Shown here piece after piece: positions 61,307 to 64,000 of a DNA stretch of 64,000 nt. Under the pieces are notes generated by a model, which saw only the letters and a list, made by a program, of their open reading frames with translations, made no database searches and was not told the DNA's origin. Positions within the stretch are counted from its first letter, which is position 1. Each line of letters begins with the position of its first letter. A program made the translations under genes and the position numbers. The DNA lies in assembly GCA_905205665.1 (NCBI GenBank), contig CAJLEF010000003.1, positions 62,001 to 126,000 on the forward strand, given 5' to 3'. Origin of the DNA: an uncultured Bacillota bacterium (GTDB lineage Bacteria > Bacillota_I > Bacilli_A > RF39 > UBA660).

Positions 61307-62657
61307 GATAAAAAAATTCTTTAAAAAATGTTATAACGCTTTAGATAAAGGACTCGTTACCCCAATAAGTCGTGTTATTTATTTTCTATCTGAAAAGTTA
61401 AAAAATAATCCCATTCACTTAGAAAAATTTTTGAACCGTCCTTTAGTACTTGTTTACTTTAGTTTAATTCTTGCCGTTACTTTTTTCTTCCTCGTCGATT
61501 CTCAAGTCATTACACTTGTTGAAACGGAAGCTGAGATATTATCAAACGAACCTGTAACGGTTATCTATAATAAAGAAAAGTATGTTGTAGAAGGATTAGT
61601 TGATAGTGCGGATATTATCTTAACCGGTCGTAAAAGTTCTTTATATTTAGCTAAACAATTAGGTGATCATCAAGTAAGACTTGATTTATCAAATTATGAA
61701 GCAAGTGATACTCCAAGAAAAGTTGCTTTGACGTATACCCAAACGGTAGATAATATTAATTATAAATTAGATCCTGCCTATGTAACCGTTATTATCAAAA
61801 ATAAAGTAAGCGAAGAAAAAAGTGTTTCTTATGAACTTATGAATGAAGACAAATTAAATGAGAAATTTTCTATTTCAAATGTAACACTTGCTCAAAATAC
61901 AGTTGTTGTTAAAGGAGCACAAGATGCTTTAGATAAAATTGCTACGGTGAAAGCATTAATTGATTTAAGTAATTCTAAATTTACCGAAGCCATTACTTAT
62001 GAAATTGATAATATTCCTTTAGCTGCTTATGATAGTGAAGGAAATCGTCTTGATAATGTTGAAATTGTTCCGAACACTTTAGGAGCAAGTATATCCTTTA
62101 GTACTTCTAAAAAGACTGTTCCAATTGTGGTTACTACAACCGGTGATTTAGTAGCAGGTAAAGCGATTTCTTCTATTACAATGAATGGTAAAACAAGTTA
62201 TACCGTTGATATTTATGGTGAAAAAGAAGAAATTGATAAAATTGACAGTGTGCCTGTTGTTATTGATGTCAATGGGGCTGGTACAGGTGGAGCTTTAACA
62301 AGAATAGCCGATATTAAAAAACCAAGTGGTGTTCGTTCTATTAGTGAAAATGATGTTAAAATCGTTGTTACGTTTGGCGATGAAAAACAAAAAACAATTG
62401 ATATTTCTAATATTAAAGCCAATAACTTAAGCAGTGGTTTAATCGTTAATCGTGTCAATAATGATCCAATTTCTATTCAAGTCAAAGGTGTTCAATCTGT
62501 CATTGACGCGATTAGTGAAAGCAATATATCTGCTTATATTGATTTAACAAATTATACAGTCGGAACTTATGACGTAGAAGTTAAACTAGAAAATAATGAT
62601 CCTCGTGTTAAATTTGTCGTATCTAATAAAGTCAGTGTTGTTATTAGTGCTTCTTAA
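61299..62657 (+). CDS. cdaR: CdaA regulatory protein CdaR (YbbR repeats)
   Basis: A 452-aa protein. One membrane segment (about 45-65) followed by four extracytoplasmic YbbR-type beta domains (each with a V-x-V/I-x-G-x-x-x-I/L-x-x-I pattern, e.g. TVVVKGAQDALDKI, SIQVKGVQSVIDAI). In relatives it binds and modulates CdaA. ATG 61299 is chosen for GAAGGTGA upstream and the overlap with cdaA. Confidence 0.93.
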   Translation: MNKIKKFFKKCYNALDKGLVTPISRVIYFLSEKLKNNPIHLEKFLNRPLVLVYFSLILAVTFFFLVDSQVITLVETEAEILSNEPVTVIYNKEKYVVEGLVDSADIILTGRKSSLYLAKQLGDHQVRLDLSNYEASDTPRKVALTYTQTVDNINYKLDPAYVTVIIKNKVSEEKSVSYELMNEDKLNEKFSISNVTLAQNTVVVKGAQDALDKIATVKALIDLSNSKFTEAITYEIDNIPLAAYDSEGNRLDNVEIVPNTLGASISFSTSKKTVPIVVTTTGDLVAGKAISSITMNGKTSYTVDIYGEKEEIDKIDSVPVVIDVNGAGTGGALTRIADIKKPSGVRSISENDVKIVVTFGDEKQKTIDISNIKANNLSSGLIVNRVNNDPISIQVKGVQSVIDAISESNISAYIDLTNYTVGTYDVEVKLENNDPRVKFVVSNKVSVVISAS

Positions 62658-62690
62658 AAAAGGTGAGAAAAAACTCATCTTTTTTTCTTT
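62657..62690 (+). terminator. cdaAR terminator
   Basis: AAAAGGTGAG/CTCATCTTTT stem followed by T-run. Confidence 0.82.
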
Positions 62691-62800
62691 TTTAAAAAAA
62701 CAAAAAGATTATCACTTTAAAATATAGATGATAATCTTTTAATAAGAAATTATTTATAAACTGTCTAGCTTTTGGGGCAATTCTTTTTAAAGAATCATTT

Positions 62801-63013
62801 TTATTTTTCAAAAGGATGGTCATCGATGTGATGAAATAAAATACCAATACTGACAAGTCCACTGATACCGACAAGTGTATAAATGATTTTGACAAGCATT
62901 GAGCCTGCTTCAAAAAGTGTCGTGACTAAATTGAAATCAAATAGTCCTATCAAACCCCAGTTAATAGCACCGATGATTGCAAAAGTTAGACAAACTTTAT
63001 ATAAAACTTCCAT
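62801..63013 (-). CDS. DUF378 family membrane protein
   Basis: A 70-aa protein with two hydrophobic segments; the pattern KVCLTFAIIGAINWGLIGLF ... IYTLVGISGLVSI is typical of DUF378. Function unknown. The start at 63013 follows AGGTGG; 63031 is an alternative start. The hairpin GATTATCA/TGATAATC at about 62706-62738 downstream would end transcription from this strand. Confidence 0.85.
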   Translation of the reverse strand: MEVLYKVCLTFAIIGAINWGLIGLFDFNLVTTLFEAGSMLVKIIYTLVGISGLVSIGILFHHIDDHPFEK

Positions 63014-63116
63014 GTATCCACCTACTTTCATTAGGTATTATGAACAAAAATAAAATTATTATTCATAAAAATAAAAAGGCTTTAATACAATGAACTAGAA
63101 AAGGAATGTGGTGGAA

Positions 63117-64000
63117 ATGAAAAAAATAATCACCCTGCTACTTCTATGTGTTTGTTTTTTATGTGGGTGTCAAAAAGAAAGTGCCGATACGGTTGTAGAT
63201 AACTTTGACAAAAAAGTAAATGATACGAAAAGTTATGTTTTAAAAGGCAATATGGAAATTTATGCGGATGAGGAAACATTTACTTACAGTATTGAAGTAA
63301 ACTATCTTCAAGATAATTTTTACAAAGCTATCATGGTTAATCAAACGAATAATCATGAACAAATTATTTTAAGAAATAGTGATGCGGTTTATGTTATCAC
63401 ACCATCTCTTAACAAAAGTTTTAAATTCCAAAGTGATTGGCCTAATAATTCAAGTCAAGCCTACTTATTAAGCTCAATTGTAAAAGACATGAAAAATGAT
63501 ACGGGTAAAAGCATTACTGAAGAAAATAATCAATTTATTATTAAGTCCTCAGTTAATTATCCAAATAATCCAGAACTTAAATATCAAAAAACAACTTTAG
63601 ATAAAGATGGCAATATCAAAAAGAATGAAGTCTATGATGAAAAAGATAAATTGAAAATGAAAGTGACTTTCTCATCTATTGATTATAAAGCAGGTTTAAA
63701 AGAAACGCATTTTAAACTAGAAGATTATATTAAAGAAACAACCAATGATGAAGAAACTAAAGATGATAGTCAAAATAAAACAACCAAAGATGAAAATAAT
63801 ACAACAAATAGTAATGAAAAATGTGATAAAGAAGATTGCAACTCTAAACAATCAGGTTCTATTGAAAACATATTATATCCTTTATATGTTCCAACCAACA
63901 CTTATCTTTCAAAAAGTGATAAGGTAAAAACAGAAGAAGGAGACCGTGTTATTTTAACATTTGCTGGTGATAAAAGTTTTGTTTTAGTTGAAGAAAAAGT
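63117..64000 (+). CDS. Lipoprotein, right end cut by the window
   Basis: The frame is open from ATG 63117 (GTGGTGG upstream) to the window end, at least 294 aa. The signal peptide ends in a lipobox-like LCGC (MKKIITLLLLCVCFLCGC). The mature part resembles outer-membrane-lipoprotein-sorting (LolA/LppX)-like domains seen in Gram-positive lipoproteins such as GerS: VVDNFDKKVNDTKSYVLKGN and DNFYKAIMVNQTNNHEQIIL. A polar Asn/Asp/Lys-rich linker with two Cys near residue 240 interrupts it. Family assignment is tentative. Confidence 0.7.
   Translation, partial: MKKIITLLLLCVCFLCGCQKESADTVVDNFDKKVNDTKSYVLKGNMEIYADEETFTYSIEVNYLQDNFYKAIMVNQTNNHEQIILRNSDAVYVITPSLNKSFKFQSDWPNNSSQAYLLSSIVKDMKNDTGKSITEENNQFIIKSSVNYPNNPELKYQKTTLDKDGNIKKNEVYDEKDKLKMKVTFSSIDYKAGLKETHFKLEDYIKETTNDEETKDDSQNKTTKDENNTTNSNEKCDKEDCNSKQSGSIENILYPLYVPTNTYLSKSDKVKTEEGDRVILTFAGDKSFVLVEEK

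Overview
The window is AT-rich chromosomal DNA of a Gram-positive, probably gut-associated, Bacillota bacterium. The evidence is low-GC codon use throughout, WhiA, Soj/Spo0J, CdaA/CdaR, a thioester/SpaA pilin with a sortase, a YbbR-domain protein and a tmRNA. I would place it in the Bacilli or a Mollicute-like gut lineage; this is inference. UGA is a stop codon: prfB is present with its autoregulatory frameshift, and Trp is encoded by TGG.

The outstanding content is two diversity-generating retroelements (DGRs). Locus 1 (1-3352) holds the 3' end of a target gene with its variable region (VR), a strong hairpin, FIVE tandem template-repeat (TR) cassettes of about 335 nt, an Avd-like gene and a DGR reverse transcriptase. 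The third TR is the cognate of the VR at the left edge: 11 differences in 89 positions, every one at a template adenine. Locus 2 (18559-21794) is a classical one-template DGR: target gene, VR, hairpin, TR, avd, RT, with 17 differences in 101 positions, again all at template adenines. A third, remote target paralogue (56713-58071) has a VR that fits neither locus. It sits behind a promoter whose -35/-10 spacer contains an 11-G homopolymer, a likely phase-variation switch. The RNA just 3' of all six TRs folds into three consecutive small hairpins supported by compensatory changes between the loci.

Layout: 3387-5894 AAA/DUF4143 ATPase and an InlB-repeat surface protein; 5988-11305 housekeeping (prfB, yitT-like, tilS, ftsH); 11363-12361 Fic protein with a twin operator; 12716-18411 parA, parB, mscS-like, DUF951, AbgT-like transporter, ychF; 18559-21794 DGR locus 2; 21856-25769 membrane and small proteins, SPL-like radical SAM, LemA, ribbon-helix-helix regulator; 25920-29548 two surface proteins of the same family as the DGR targets; 29651-35635 mobile-element region (IS3, IS200, giant pseudopilin, Rpn-like nuclease between direct repeats); 35645-38846 pilin and sortase; 38867-42358 minus-strand genes including fhs; 42498-42871 tmRNA; 42961-49361 envelope proteins; 49383-50725 thyA-folA; 50785-56398 two-component system with an ABC exporter; 56458-56593 a candidate small RNA; 56713-58071 third target; 58135-62657 M23 hydrolase, whiA, cdaA-cdaR; the right edge cuts a lipoprotein gene.

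Functional picture (inference): the bacterium displays a family of signal-anchored surface proteins whose C-terminal ligand-binding face is hypervariable, produced by DGR mutagenesis (possibly with template choice at locus 1) and, for one paralogue, on/off switching of transcription. Around this lie sortase-linked adhesins, a prepilin-like protein and other envelope proteins.
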